From assembly GCA_025937785.1 (NCBI GenBank), contig JAICQQ010000010.1, positions 1 to 64,000 on the forward strand: 64,000 nt of DNA, in the 5' to 3' direction. The position numbers and the translations under genes are program-made. This document shows positions 54,192-63,107 of this stretch, piece by piece. This stretch comes from Polyangiaceae bacterium (GTDB taxonomy: Bacteria > Myxococcota_A > Polyangia > Polyangiales > Polyangiaceae). The notes beneath the pieces are model-generated. The model did not search any database. It saw only the letters and a program-made list of their open reading frames with translations, and was not told the origin of the DNA. How positions within the stretch are numbered: position 1 is the first letter of the stretch; each line of letters starts with the position of its first letter.

Positions 54192-54771
54192 GCAAAACCT
54201 CCATCATTTGGGGGATGGTGAGCACGTGCGCCTCAGGCGCGGCCGCCAGCGCCGCGCGCGGCATACGGTTGGCGAGTGCGGACTCGGGCGACTGGACCCA
54301 GGCGAGCCCGCCGGCGCGACTGATCGCGGCGAGCCCCGCAGCGCCGTCGGCGTTTGCGCCCGATAGCACGATGCCGAGCAGGCGCGGGCCAAAGGCCCAG
54401 GCGGCTGATTCGAAGAGTACGTCGATCGAGGGACGCGCGAGGTTCACGGGTTCTTCTACGGAAAGGGACAGGTTGAGTGAGGCGTCGACGAGCATGTGAT
54501 AATCGGGGGGGGCGAGGTAGAGGCACGCGGGTTCGGCGATGTCGTTGTCCTCGACCTCGCGCACGGGCAGCGTCGATTCGTGGAACACGCGAGCCCAGTC
54601 GGCCTGTGAGCTCGGAGCGACGTGCAGGACGGTGAGCACCGGAACGCCGAGGTCCGGGGCGAGCGCTGGCGTGAGTTTGCGCAAGAGCTCGACGCTGCCG
54701 GCCGAGCCGCCGATCACGATCGCGCGCGGCGCGCGACGTACGAGCTCTTCGAGGTGCGCTACGGCGGTCAT
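54175..54771 (-). CDS. cheB: CheB-type methylesterase without receiver
   Basis: A 198-aa protein that is the methylesterase domain only. The catalytic Ser is in GGSAGS near residue 23, His in LHVAPSS near 49 and Asp in LSGANADGAAG near 140. The classical CheB N-terminal receiver is absent. CheB removes methyl groups from chemoreceptors, but there is no chemoreceptor, CheA or CheW gene here. ATGA overlap with cheR. Confidence 0.9.
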   Translation of the reverse strand: MTAVAHLEELVRRAPRAIVIGGSAGSVELLRKLTPALAPDLGVPVLTVLHVAPSSQADWARVFHESTLPVREVEDNDIAEPACLYLAPPDYHMLVDASLNLSLSVEEPVNLARPSIDVLFESAAWAFGPRLLGIVLSGANADGAAGLAAISRAGGLAWVQSPESALANRMPRAALAAAPEAHVLTIPQMMEVLHDFHA

Positions 54772-55592
54772 CGTTTTCTGTAGATGCGGTTCGGGCGATC
54801 GATCTGGATGAAATCGTCGGCGCGCGAGGTGCCGCGCAGGTTCTCGCGCGAGCCGAGCGCGAGAAAGCCCTTGCGTACGAGGGAGTCGTGAAAGAGCCCG
54901 ATGGCGCGGTTCTTGAGCTCCGCGTCGAAGTAAATGAGCACGTTACGGCACGACACCAGCTGGACTTCGGCGAAGACGCTGTCAGTGGCCAGGCTGTGAT
55001 CGGAGAAGACGACGTTTTCGCGCAGCTGGCGATCGAACACGATGCCGTCGTAAGCGGACGTGTAGTAGTCCGAAAGCGAGGCTTTGCCGCCCGCCGAGCG
55101 GTAGTTCTCCGAGAAGGTCCGGGCCCGGTCGATCGCGTACACGCCGAGCTCTGCGCGGCGCAGCGCCTCTGCGTTCACGTCGGTCGCATAGAGCAACGTG
55201 CGGCGGAGCAGGTCTTCTTCGTGGAGCAAGATCGCGAGTGAGTACAGCTCCTCGCCGGCGCCGCAGCCCGCGACCCAGACCTTGAGCGAAGGATAGGTCG
55301 CCAGCAGTGGCAGAACTTGCTGCCGCAATGCCAGGTAGTAGCCGGGATCGCGGAACAGATTGCTCACCTGCACCGTCAGGTAGCCGAGCATCTCGGCTGC
55401 CGTCGCCGCATCTCGCAGCACGAGATGTTGCAGCAGTGACAGGCTCTGGCACTCGAAGTGCTGGAGCGCGAGCTGCAGGCGGCGGCGCATGGTCGGGCGT
55501 GCGTAGCGCCGAAAGTCATGCCGATAGCGTCGAAAAAACGCTTCGAGGAAGAGGTCGATCTCGAGCTCGGTGAGCTCTGACGTGGCGTTCAT
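54768..55592 (-). CDS. cheR: CheR-type methyltransferase
   Basis: A 274-aa SAM-dependent glutamyl methyltransferase. The N-terminal CheR domain (FRRYRHDFRRYARPTMRRRL) is followed by the SAM fold with VWVAGCGAGEELYSLAILL, and LVSCRNVLIYFDAELKNRAI near the end. The ATG at 55592 overlaps the kinase stop (ATGA). It pairs with the stand-alone CheB; their substrate may be the hybrid kinase or a receptor elsewhere. Confidence 0.93.
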   Translation of the reverse strand: MNATSELTELEIDLFLEAFFRRYRHDFRRYARPTMRRRLQLALQHFECQSLSLLQHLVLRDAATAAEMLGYLTVQVSNLFRDPGYYLALRQQVLPLLATYPSLKVWVAGCGAGEELYSLAILLHEEDLLRRTLLYATDVNAEALRRAELGVYAIDRARTFSENYRSAGGKASLSDYYTSAYDGIVFDRQLRENVVFSDHSLATDSVFAEVQLVSCRNVLIYFDAELKNRAIGLFHDSLVRKGFLALGSRENLRGTSRADDFIQIDRPNRIYRKR

Positions 55593-58500
55593 CGTGGCAG
55601 CCACACTCTGCATAGGGACACCAATCGCTCGACCTCGAAGGGTTTGGCCATGTAGTCGTTGGCGCCCGCGCCGAGCGCCTGCTCGCGATCGTCGGCCATG
55701 GCCTTGGCGGTGAGCGCGATCACGGGAAGCTGCTTCAGGCGTTCGCGCTTCCTGAGCTCGCGGGTGGCGGTGAGGCCGTCCATCTCCGGCATCATCAGGT
55801 CCATCAAGACCAGGTCCACGCTGGGCTCGCGGTCGAGCACCTCGAGGGCTTCTCGGCCGTTGCGCGCGATCAGCACCGTCGCACCGCGCGGCTCGAGCAC
55901 GCGCGAGAGCGCGAAGACGTTGCGCACGTCGTCCTCGACGACGAGGATGGTGCGCCCTTCGAACGCCGTATCGCGCTGGCGCACGTCGGCGAGCATACGG
56001 CGGTGGTCGGGGGGCAGCGTCGACTCGACGCGATGCAAGAACAACGTGACCTCGTCGAGTAGGCGTTCGGGCGAGCGGGCGCCTTTGACGATGATGGATC
56101 GCGAGTACTTTCGCAGTTTTTCCTCGTCAGCGCGCTCGAGATCTTTGCCCGTGTAGACGATGACCGGCGGAAATGAGTAGCGGATTCCCTCGGCCATTTT
56201 CTCGAGTAGATCGTGACCCGACCCGTCGGGCAGCGTGAGGTCGAGCACCATGCAGTCGAAGCTACGGCGCTCGAGCTCGGGCAGCGCTTCCTTGACGCTG
56301 CCCGCGACGACGAGCTCCACACCGATCCCTCCGAGCAGCAGCTTCAGGCTCTCTTGCTGGCGCGGGTCGTCCTCGACCAAGAGCACGCGTCGCACCTCGC
56401 GCTCGTAGCGTTCCTCTAGCTTTTTCAGGGCGGTGACGAGATCCTCTCGCGCGACCGGCTTCAACGCATAACCGATCGCGCCGAGCTCGAGCGCGGTCTG
56501 CACGTTGTCCGCTGCGGAGATCATGTGAATCGGCACGTGGCGCGTTGCAGGGTTGCGTTTCAGCCGTTCCAGCACCGAGAGACCGGAAGCGTCGGGCAAG
56601 CCCACGTCGAGCAAGATACCGCTCGGCTGGAGCTCGCTGGCGAGCGCCAACCCTTCTTCTGCCGTGTGCGCCACCGCACAGTCGAAGTCCAGCTCGTGGG
56701 CGAGGTCGTAGAGGATGCGGGCGAAGGCAGCGTCGTCCTCCACGACCAGGATCAAGCGACCCCGCTGGCGCGGACCCTCGCGATCGTCGCTGAACGCCGG
56801 CGTGCGCTGGGAGGGCGCCTTTGGCTCGGCCCTGACGGATACGCGTTCGGGACTCGCCCAGGCGGCTTTGGCGGGCAGCGGCGCCTGGGCGGGCTCGGGA
56901 AGGGTGCCCTCGAGCGGCAACTCGAGCGTGAAGGTGCTGCCCTTGCCGAGCGAACTTTCGACCGAGATGTCGCCGCCGAGCAAGCGCGCGAGCTCGCGGG
57001 AAATTGACAGGCCGAGGCCGGTGCCGCCGTGTTTGCGACTCGTCGTGCCGTCCGCCTGACGGAACGCCTCGAAGATCACCTCTTGCTGATCCGGTGCGAT
57101 GCCCAACCCCGTGTCACGCACGGAGAAGCGAATGCGACCCGCTGCTCCGCGTGTGATCAAGAGCTCGACCGAGCCGGCCTCGGTGAACTTGAAGGCGTTC
57201 GCGAGCAGATTCTTCAAGATCTGCTCCAAGCGGCGGCTGTCCGTTTGCAGCGTAGGCTCGAGCTCCGCGCTGAGGTCGATGCGGAAGGTCAGGTTTCTTT
57301 GCGTCGCGAGCGCCCGGAACGAGCGCTCGAGGCTGTCCTGGACGTTCGCGAGGGAGACGGGCTCGGCGCTCACGTCGGCGTGACCCGATTCGATCTTCGC
57401 GAGGTCGAGGATATCGTTGATCAGGACCAAGAGATCGTTGCCGGCGCTGTAGATGGTTTCAGCCGAGCGCACCTGCTCTTCGTTGAGGTTGCCCTCGGCG
57501 TTGTCTGCGAGCAGCCGCGCGAGGATCAACGAACTGTTGAGCGGTGTCCGGAGCTCGTGGGACATGTTCGCCAGGAACTCGGATTTGTACTGGCTGGCTT
57601 GCTCTGCCGCATCGCGTGCGGCGGCGACCTCGTCGCGCTGGCGCTCGAGCTCTTCGGACTGGATCTCCATGGTCGCATTGGTTTGCGCCAGCTCCTCGTT
57701 GGCTGCCTCGAGCTCCGCCTGCTGTGCCTCGAGCTCCGCCTGTTGGCTCTGGAGCTCATGCGCCTGCCGTTGGCTCTCGTCGAGCAGCTCGCGCAGGCGC
57801 TTCTGGTACTCGGCTGAGCGAATCGCGATCGCGGTGGGTTCCGAGATCCGCTCCAGCAAGGCCCGATCCGTTTCAGTTGCCTTGCCCATCGTACCCAGCG
57901 CCAGCACGGCGAGCGTGCGCGTTTCCGTGCGGAGCGGAGCGATCGTCACCGAGCGGGGCGCGCCGCTTCCGATGCCCGCGTGCACGCGCAGGAACCCCTC
58001 GGGCACCTCGGGCACGATAGTGATGCGGCCATTCTCGGCCGCGGCACCCACGAGGCCTTCCCCGGCACGAAAGGCGAGCTTGGTGTCATCGTCGTCGAGA
58101 GCGTAGCCAGCCGCGAACTCGAGCGCGCCGTCCCGCTGGACGAGAAAAGCCGCGCCGACCTGCGCGTTCACGGCGCGCACCACCCCGTCCAGTGTCCGCT
58201 TCACGACCTCGCCGACCGGCAGCTCGCCTTGAAGTGATTCGAGCAGTGTAGCCTGCGTCCGGCGCAGCCAGGCCTCACGCTCGCTGTCCTCGCGAGCGAT
58301 CATGAGTTTGCGTACCATGAGCGCCACCGGCCAGAGTGTCGCAATGTACATGCTGCGGTTGGCGAGACCGAGCCAGTTTTCCACGAGCGACACGGAGCGG
58401 AGGGGGTCCAACACCGAGGAGAGGGCTGTCACCACGGTCGCCAGCGCGGCCACGAAGAGCGGCAGCATGGGGCTGCGCGTGAACAGGCACATGCCGAGTG

Positions 58501-58630
58501 GCAGCGCGTAGAACACCCACACCGCGAGGCCGAGTGGGGTGAGCAGTTCGGCGGCGATCACGCCGATTAGCAAGGCACCAATCCCGAAGTGTTGAAGGGG
58601 CGGGGTGCGCACCTCGTCCTGTCGGCTCAT
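55589..58630 (-). CDS. Hybrid sensor histidine kinase with three receivers
   Basis: A 1013-aa membrane kinase. Four or so membrane helices occupy residues 15-105. A GAF domain is at about 130-285, then a coiled coil (285-350, rich in Gln, Glu and Leu), HisKA with MSHELRTP near 361, HATPase around 465-580 (GTGLGLSISRELARLLGG), and receivers at about 628-745, 748-870 and 895-1010. Each receiver keeps its Asp (LLDVGLPD, VLDLTLPD, LMDLMMPE). It heads an operon with cheR, cheB and the REC-kinase, so it likely starts a phosphorelay. Confidence 0.93.
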   Translation of the reverse strand: MSRQDEVRTPPLQHFGIGALLIGVIAAELLTPLGLAVWVFYALPLGMCLFTRSPMLPLFVAALATVVTALSSVLDPLRSVSLVENWLGLANRSMYIATLWPVALMVRKLMIAREDSEREAWLRRTQATLLESLQGELPVGEVVKRTLDGVVRAVNAQVGAAFLVQRDGALEFAAGYALDDDDTKLAFRAGEGLVGAAAENGRITIVPEVPEGFLRVHAGIGSGAPRSVTIAPLRTETRTLAVLALGTMGKATETDRALLERISEPTAIAIRSAEYQKRLRELLDESQRQAHELQSQQAELEAQQAELEAANEELAQTNATMEIQSEELERQRDEVAAARDAAEQASQYKSEFLANMSHELRTPLNSSLILARLLADNAEGNLNEEQVRSAETIYSAGNDLLVLINDILDLAKIESGHADVSAEPVSLANVQDSLERSFRALATQRNLTFRIDLSAELEPTLQTDSRRLEQILKNLLANAFKFTEAGSVELLITRGAAGRIRFSVRDTGLGIAPDQQEVIFEAFRQADGTTSRKHGGTGLGLSISRELARLLGGDISVESSLGKGSTFTLELPLEGTLPEPAQAPLPAKAAWASPERVSVRAEPKAPSQRTPAFSDDREGPRQRGRLILVVEDDAAFARILYDLAHELDFDCAVAHTAEEGLALASELQPSGILLDVGLPDASGLSVLERLKRNPATRHVPIHMISAADNVQTALELGAIGYALKPVAREDLVTALKKLEERYEREVRRVLLVEDDPRQQESLKLLLGGIGVELVVAGSVKEALPELERRSFDCMVLDLTLPDGSGHDLLEKMAEGIRYSFPPVIVYTGKDLERADEEKLRKYSRSIIVKGARSPERLLDEVTLFLHRVESTLPPDHRRMLADVRQRDTAFEGRTILVVEDDVRNVFALSRVLEPRGATVLIARNGREALEVLDREPSVDLVLMDLMMPEMDGLTATRELRKRERLKQLPVIALTAKAMADDREQALGAGANDYMAKPFEVERLVSLCRVWLPR

Positions 58631-58656
58631 CGCCGAGCGCGGACAGCAAGAATTGG

Positions 58657-58674
58657 GCCGGCGAAAACGCCGGC
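58657..58674. terminator. Hairpin before the hybrid kinase
   Basis: A perfect 7-base stem (GCCGGCG/CGCCGGC) with loop AAAA lies between the anti-sigma stop at 58743 and the hybrid kinase start at 58630, both on the minus strand. Without a T run it is a weak terminator candidate for the upstream ECF module; it could also be a leader hairpin of the kinase gene. Confidence 0.4.
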
Positions 58675-58742
58675 GAAGTTGGCCACATTATCACTCCGGT
58701 GGGCGCAAAGGTGCCGCAGAGCGATCTTTTGCCCCGCCGGCG

Positions 58743-59528
58743 TTAGTCCGCGTCGGCGGGCAAGGCGCGCTGTACCTGGCGGGCATGCGGGCTGCGTGGA
58801 TACTTGGCCAAGAATGCGCGTGCCCGCGCCACGGCTGCCGGATCGCCCGAACGGCGCAACAGCTCGATGGTCGCGGCCTCTCGCTCTTGCGCCAGGCGCG
58901 CATTGGGGAACTTGGCTTTGGAGGCGGCCAACACCTCCGAGGCGCCGTCGAGGTCGCCGTGCGCCAGGCGCGAGCGCGCTTCGCGCAGTAGCGCGACCTC
59001 TTCGCTCAAGGAACTGGCGGCTCGCGGCACGGACGCCGGCTCGCTGGTTGCCGCGCTCGAAGACAGCCTCGGCGGTGTGGGCTGGCTCGTGGGCGTTCGC
59101 TCGAGCTCGAGGGTTTCGATCATCGTGTTGCTGGGTGCGGGCGCCGGCGCGGCCCCAGTCTTGCCAGGGGGCGTCGGGACGCTCGTCTCGGGCGCCGAAC
59201 GAGGGCTGGGCGTCGGAGCCTGGTTCGAGCGGTAGGGAGCGATCAACAAGAACGCCAACGTCGTGGTCACGACGCCCGCGGCGAACCCCAGACCATGATT
59301 GGCGAGCAGGGCTCTGACAGAGCGGCTGCCGCCGCCTGCGCTGGTGGCCGGCGTGCCCACCGACGCGCTGCCGTCAGGGTCTGTGGCACCGGGGATCCTC
59401 GCGAGCAAGCTTTGCCAGACGCGCTCTTGCTCGCCCGGGTCGGGTTCGGGGTCGGGACTCAGCCTCAACAAGGTACGCTGGATCTCGTTCGCTTCGCTGT
59501 CCGGATGTAGCCAGCGCTTGGGCATCAT
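58743..59528 (-). CDS. Putative anti-sigma factor with TPR-like C-terminus, module 2
   Basis: A 261-aa protein with a cytoplasmic N-terminal segment (about 75 residues), one membrane helix at about 80-100 (FAAGVVTTTLAFLLIAPY), a long Pro/Thr/Ser-rich linker and a C-terminal helical region (about 185-261) with TPR-like patterns (ARSRLAHGDLDGASEVLAAS). No HxxxCxxC zinc motif is seen. Its ATG overlaps the sigma stop (ATGA), which supports an anti-sigma role for the cytoplasmic part. Confidence 0.7.
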   Translation of the reverse strand: MMPKRWLHPDSEANEIQRTLLRLSPDPEPDPGEQERVWQSLLARIPGATDPDGSASVGTPATSAGGGSRSVRALLANHGLGFAAGVVTTTLAFLLIAPYRSNQAPTPSPRSAPETSVPTPPGKTGAAPAPAPSNTMIETLELERTPTSQPTPPRLSSSAATSEPASVPRAASSLSEEVALLREARSRLAHGDLDGASEVLAASKAKFPNARLAQEREAATIELLRRSGDPAAVARARAFLAKYPRSPHARQVQRALPADAD

Positions 59529-60070
59529 GAGGCACCTCCACAGCGGGACTCTTGGAAGGAAGCGCGCGCTTCGGTGCGCTCCACGAATCGTTGAAACGCC
59601 CCGCGCGCCAGCCGCAGGCGGGAATGCACGGTAGCCACGGAGACTCCCACTTGTTCCGCGATCTCTTCGCCGCTCATGCCGTCGAGCTCGTAAAACGCGA
59701 AGACGGCCCGCTGCTCCAGCGGCATGGCATCGAGCGCACCCGCGAGCAAGCGGCGATAATGCGCCAGCTTTGCCGCGCGATCGTCACCGGCGTCATCGCT
59801 AGCTTCGACCGGGGTTTCTGGGTCGAGTACCTCCAGGCGTGTGGGAGCTGCTCGCCGTCGCTGGCTCGCCACGCGAAAGCAGATCGCGTAGAGCCAGGTG
59901 GTGATGCGGCTGTGACCGTCGAACTCGTCGAGCTTGCGGTGGACGACGAGAAACACGTCCTGCGTGCTGTCCGCCAGATCGCGATCGGGTACGCCCAGAC
60001 GCGCCAGCACGCGCCAGACGAACCTGAAGTTCGCCTGATACACCTCCGCAAAAGCCGCCGCCTCGCCCAT
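59525..60070 (-). CDS. ECF sigma factor, module 2
   Basis: A 181-aa ECF factor. Region 2 (DLADSTQDVFLVVHRKLDEF, SRITTWLYAICFRVA) and region 4 (EQRAVFAFYELDGMSGEEI, VSVATVHSRLRLARGAF) are complete. The ATG at 60070 shares its A with the stop of the beta-barrel gene (TGATG), and the preceding frame contains only the neighbour's shadow. Coupled to the putative anti-sigma gene by ATGA. Confidence 0.93.
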   Translation of the reverse strand: MGEAAAFAEVYQANFRFVWRVLARLGVPDRDLADSTQDVFLVVHRKLDEFDGHSRITTWLYAICFRVASQRRRAAPTRLEVLDPETPVEASDDAGDDRAAKLAHYRRLLAGALDAMPLEQRAVFAFYELDGMSGEEIAEQVGVSVATVHSRLRLARGAFQRFVERTEARASFQESRCGGAS

Positions 60071-61089
60071 CAGTAAAGCTCCCACGAAACGCCCACCAAG
60101 GCCCACACGCCCAGATTCGGGCTGGAAAACACCGTGTGTTCGCCCTCGGCGTCCACTACCGAAAACCCCTGCCTTTCCAGCGGCGCGGTGGCGACGAGCT
60201 CGGCGGCCCACCCCAGGGCGTGCGTGACGCGTCCTCGCAGCTCTACACCCACGCCCAGCGCTGGCTGAACATGCTCGTGTTCCCAGGACTCGTCGAAGCC
60301 CGTCCCCGCGCCAGCGAGCCTGCCCACGGTGGGTCGAAGGCAGAACCAAACGCGCGGGCTCCTGTCGATGACACCAACGCACGCCCGCAGGGCGGCAAAC
60401 AGCAGCGACAGGGTGACGCTCCCGCCATGACTGTCGATGCGATCGGGTCCAACGCCACCCGCGACGATGCCGAACGATGCGCTCGTGCCGAGGTCGGCGC
60501 GGACGCCGAGCTCGCCGCCAGGCGCGGGATGCTCGAGGACCGAGGCTGCCACGCCCACGAGCGCGTCCACGCCCAGGCGCAGCCAGGGATCCGTGGGTGC
60601 TCGCCGCGGCGCGCGCCGAGCTGGGGGGTGTTTGGGCGTCGCTGCCGGCTGCGCTGGCTCTGGGGGTGCTACGGGGTCGGAGCTGGTGCCTTCCTCCGTA
60701 GCGGGCGGAGGATCCTCGGGCGCCGGCGCCTCTTCCTGACTGGTCCACATCAGCGCCAAGCTGACGGCTACCGCTTCTCCCAAGGCAGTGCAGCCCGGGC
60801 CAGCGTCGCTGAGCTGGCGTTGCCCGACACTGCGTCCGTAGGTGCGGACGGTCGCGCCGTAACCTTCGCCCGCTCGGTGCATAGTGACCTCGATCCAAGC
60901 GCTATCTTCTCCAGGTCCAGGACCAATGACTTCGCGCGCGACGATCGCGTTCACGTGAGCCGCCACCTGCACGGCGTCAGGGCAGGTCTCCGCCCCAGCT
61001 TCGCGGATCACGACCAGCGCAGTCTTTTCTTCCGCGAAGCTGGGTGCGGTCATGAGGCCCACCGCCAACGCCACCCAAGGCAACTTCAA
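60070..61089 (-). CDS. ECF-associated exported protein with beta-barrel-like C-terminus, module 2
   Basis: A 339-aa protein. Signal peptide MKLPWVALAVGLMTAPSFA, an N-terminal alpha/beta region (ALVVIREAGAETCPDAVQV), a Pro/Glu linker (about 130-165) and a C-terminal barrel-like part (VTLSLLFAALRACVGV, AALGVGVELRGRVTH), ending SWELY. I chose the TTG at 61089, since the longer frame reads through the neighbour's shadow and the signal peptide starts exactly there, with GAGG nearby. The architecture is that of the module 1 protein at 51380, though sequence identity looks low. Confidence 0.65.
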   Translation of the reverse strand: MKLPWVALAVGLMTAPSFAEEKTALVVIREAGAETCPDAVQVAAHVNAIVAREVIGPGPGEDSAWIEVTMHRAGEGYGATVRTYGRSVGQRQLSDAGPGCTALGEAVAVSLALMWTSQEEAPAPEDPPPATEEGTSSDPVAPPEPAQPAATPKHPPARRAPRRAPTDPWLRLGVDALVGVAASVLEHPAPGGELGVRADLGTSASFGIVAGGVGPDRIDSHGGSVTLSLLFAALRACVGVIDRSPRVWFCLRPTVGRLAGAGTGFDESWEHEHVQPALGVGVELRGRVTHALGWAAELVATAPLERQGFSVVDAEGEHTVFSSPNLGVWALVGVSWELY

Positions 61090-61102
61090 GCCGCACGCCT
61101 CA

Positions 61103-62215
61103 CTAAGGGGTCCCCTCCTCGCAATTGCCCCGAACGCGATCGCAGACTTCCCCCGCCTGTTGCACGAGATCGTACTCGCTGCCCTTGGGCACGCAGTACG
61201 AGCCCGCGACGTCGACCTGGTCCTCGAGGCCAATGTCGCCGAACAGGGGTGCACACTCCATCGAATCGGGGCACGCGCAGAAGGGCCCATCACCCGGCCC
61301 GTCGCAGCGGCAACTACAGATCGATGTCTCTGTCGACCGGCGCGCCGTGAGCTGTGGCACGACCGGGACGGTGACGGGTGTGTGGCTGTCCGGCACGAAG
61401 CATACAGGGTCGATGGCGGCCTGTTCCTCGGACTGTCCGTAGGGGCAACTGGCTCGCCCCTGGAGATGGTTGACGAGACAGACGCCCGACTCGCATGCGG
61501 GCGACTGCGTTTCGGTGGAGACGTTGCCGACGTAGAAGCCGCTGAAGGTCGGATCGTACTCGCTGCCCACGACGCAGGTCTCGCCGAGTTTTGCGGGCGT
61601 GACCTGCCGGTCGGTACCCTGGCAAGCGATGTAATGCAAGTCGTCCTCGGATTGCCGCTCGATGCCGAGGACACGCAACCGGCGCTGCTCAGTGGCTGGG
61701 CATTGTTCTACGAGTTCAGGATTGCCCAGACCCTGCGCGGGTGAAACGTAGCACCAGCCGACGGCGTCGCCGGTTGCCTCCTCGTTCTGGCACTGGGCAC
61801 GCGCGTTGTCAGTCAGGTGTTGCACCTCGCAGAAGCAATGCGCGGCACACTCTTCGGGAGCCTGGCAGTGACCTTGGAACAGCATGTCGCTCTGCAAGAG
61901 CTCTACGAGCGCCGCACTCGCGGGCTGACGCCCGGGTCCGCTGCACGTGCAGTCGGCATGCTCCTCGTCGCTGCCCACGACCTCAACCATGACGCAAGTC
62001 GCTGCCCCGTCACCGACCGGTAGCGCGGCTGGCATGCACATCCTGGGATCGTTCGAAAAGTTAATAGGGCTTAGCCATTGATGCGTGGTGCCTCCCTGCG
62101 TAGGGCCTTCCGTGCCCGTCAACGGGTCAGTCCCAGACTCCCCGACCACGCTGTTCTCTCCCTGGCACGCCCCCACCGCGAGCAAACACGCGCCTATCCA
62201 CCGCTGAATCTTCAT
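61103..62215 (-). CDS. Cys-rich lipoprotein, module 2
   Basis: A 370-aa lipoprotein: signal peptide with lipobox VGAC, then a mature part with more than 20 cysteines in patterns such as HADCTCSG, CSCRCDGPGDGPFCACPD and EECAAHCFCEV. Unlike the paralogues at 17-19 kb it has no tandem 50-residue unit that I can see. The ATG at 62215 is firm, with GGAGG eight bases upstream. It is the first gene of the ECF module, ending 13 bases before the barrel gene. Confidence 0.65.
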   Translation of the reverse strand: MKIQRWIGACLLAVGACQGENSVVGESGTDPLTGTEGPTQGGTTHQWLSPINFSNDPRMCMPAALPVGDGAATCVMVEVVGSDEEHADCTCSGPGRQPASAALVELLQSDMLFQGHCQAPEECAAHCFCEVQHLTDNARAQCQNEEATGDAVGWCYVSPAQGLGNPELVEQCPATEQRRLRVLGIERQSEDDLHYIACQGTDRQVTPAKLGETCVVGSEYDPTFSGFYVGNVSTETQSPACESGVCLVNHLQGRASCPYGQSEEQAAIDPVCFVPDSHTPVTVPVVPQLTARRSTETSICSCRCDGPGDGPFCACPDSMECAPLFGDIGLEDQVDVAGSYCVPKGSEYDLVQQAGEVCDRVRGNCEEGTP

Positions 62216-62286
62216 GCTTCCAACCTCCATCCTCGATCGTGAATGGGAGCGCGCAACCACCCGCATCAACGAATCGAAACATGCCT

Positions 62287-62303
62287 CCCCGCAGGTTGCG
62301 GGG
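62287..62303. other. Hairpin in the divergent region of ECF module 2 and ppa
   Basis: A 6-base perfect stem (CCCCGC/GCGGGG) with a 5-base loop lies between the divergent starts at 62215 and 62409. No T run follows; it may be an operator or nothing. Confidence 0.3.
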
Positions 62304-62408
62304 CCGGTCTCAATTCGCGACGCGGGTTCGAGTCCGAACGACCTTTTGCTGCGTCTTGTCAGAAAGTCCGGGACAGGCTGCGTGGCTCGTGCTTAACCCC
62401 GCCCCAAA

Positions 62409-62987
62409 ATGCGCATCGAAGCCATCTCGGTCGGGAGCAACCCTCCGCACGAAGTGAACGTCGTCATCGAGGTACCCGTGGGCGGCGAACCCATCAAGTA
62501 CGAGCTCGATTACGAGGCGGGGACGCTGGTGGTAGACCGCTTTCTGTACACTTCCATGCGCTACCCCGGCAACTACGGCTTCGTGCCGCACACGCTCTCG
62601 GGGGACGGCGACCCACTCGACGTGCTCGTCGCCAACCAGCGCGGCATCGTTCCCGGTGCGGTCATCGCCGTGCGACCCGTGGGCGTCTTTTTCATGCAGG
62701 ATGAAGCCGGCATCGATGAGAAGCTGATCGCGGTCCCGGCCTCTCGTCTCACCCGTCGCTACGACCAGGTCAACGACTACACTCAGCTTCCCAGCATCAC
62801 GGTGGAGCAAATCGAGCATTTCTTCGAGCATTACAAGGACCTCGAACCGCGCAAGTGGGTGAAGGTGCTAGGGTGGGGTGACGCGAGCGAAGCGCGCCGC
62901 ATCGTGCTCGAAAGCATCGAACGCGCCAAGACTGGTGGCGTGGAGCCGAGCTCACCGGTGAATGTCACGGCTCCCCGCCGCGACTGA
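62409..62987 (+). CDS. ppa: Inorganic pyrophosphatase
   Basis: Hydrolyses pyrophosphate to phosphate in the cytoplasm. The 192-aa protein is a family I soluble PPase: [38 protein letters not shown] with the Asp cluster DGDPLD, and [10 protein letters not shown]. Every metal-binding acid in this segment is present. Divergent from ECF module 2; no strong ribosome site was seen. Housekeeping gene. Confidence 0.95.
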   Translation: MRIEAISVGSNPPHEVNVVIEVPVGGEPIKYELDYEAGTLVVDRFLYTSMRYPGNYGFVPHTLSGDGDPLDVLVANQRGIVPGAVIAVRPVGVFFMQDEAGIDEKLIAVPASRLTRRYDQVNDYTQLPSITVEQIEHFFEHYKDLEPRKWVKVLGWGDASEARRIVLESIERAKTGGVEPSSPVNVTAPRRD

Positions 62988-63051
62988 CAGCCTGATCGGA
63001 CGCTGGGCAGCGCCTCCTTTCTGCTCGTTGGATGGATTCGGTCGCCGCGCG

Positions 63052-63081
63052 TTGACCGGCTCCGGCTCGGCTTGCTACTTT
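63052..63081 (+). promoter_or_regulatory. Candidate sigma-70 promoter of the radical SAM gene
   Basis: TTGACC and TACTTT are spaced by 18 bases, with TGC directly before the -10 hexamer (an extended -10 form). A start near 63088 would fall inside the palindrome that follows. Confidence 0.5.
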
Positions 63082-63082
63082 G

Positions 63083-63102
63083 CTCCAGCGATTTCGCTGG
63101 AG
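63083..63102. promoter_or_regulatory. Perfect 9-bp inverted repeat over start point and ribosome site
   Basis: Arms CTCCAGCGA and TCGCTGGAG flank a 2-base centre. The right arm includes the GGAG of the ribosome site for the ATG at 63108. It could be a repressor operator, or an RNA hairpin hiding the ribosome site. Confidence 0.5.
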
Positions 63103-63107
63103 GTCGG

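Noticed and set aside
62325-62350. GGTTCGAGTCC motif like a tRNA T-loop
   Set aside because: The flanking bases do not form the T stem and no acceptor partner was found.
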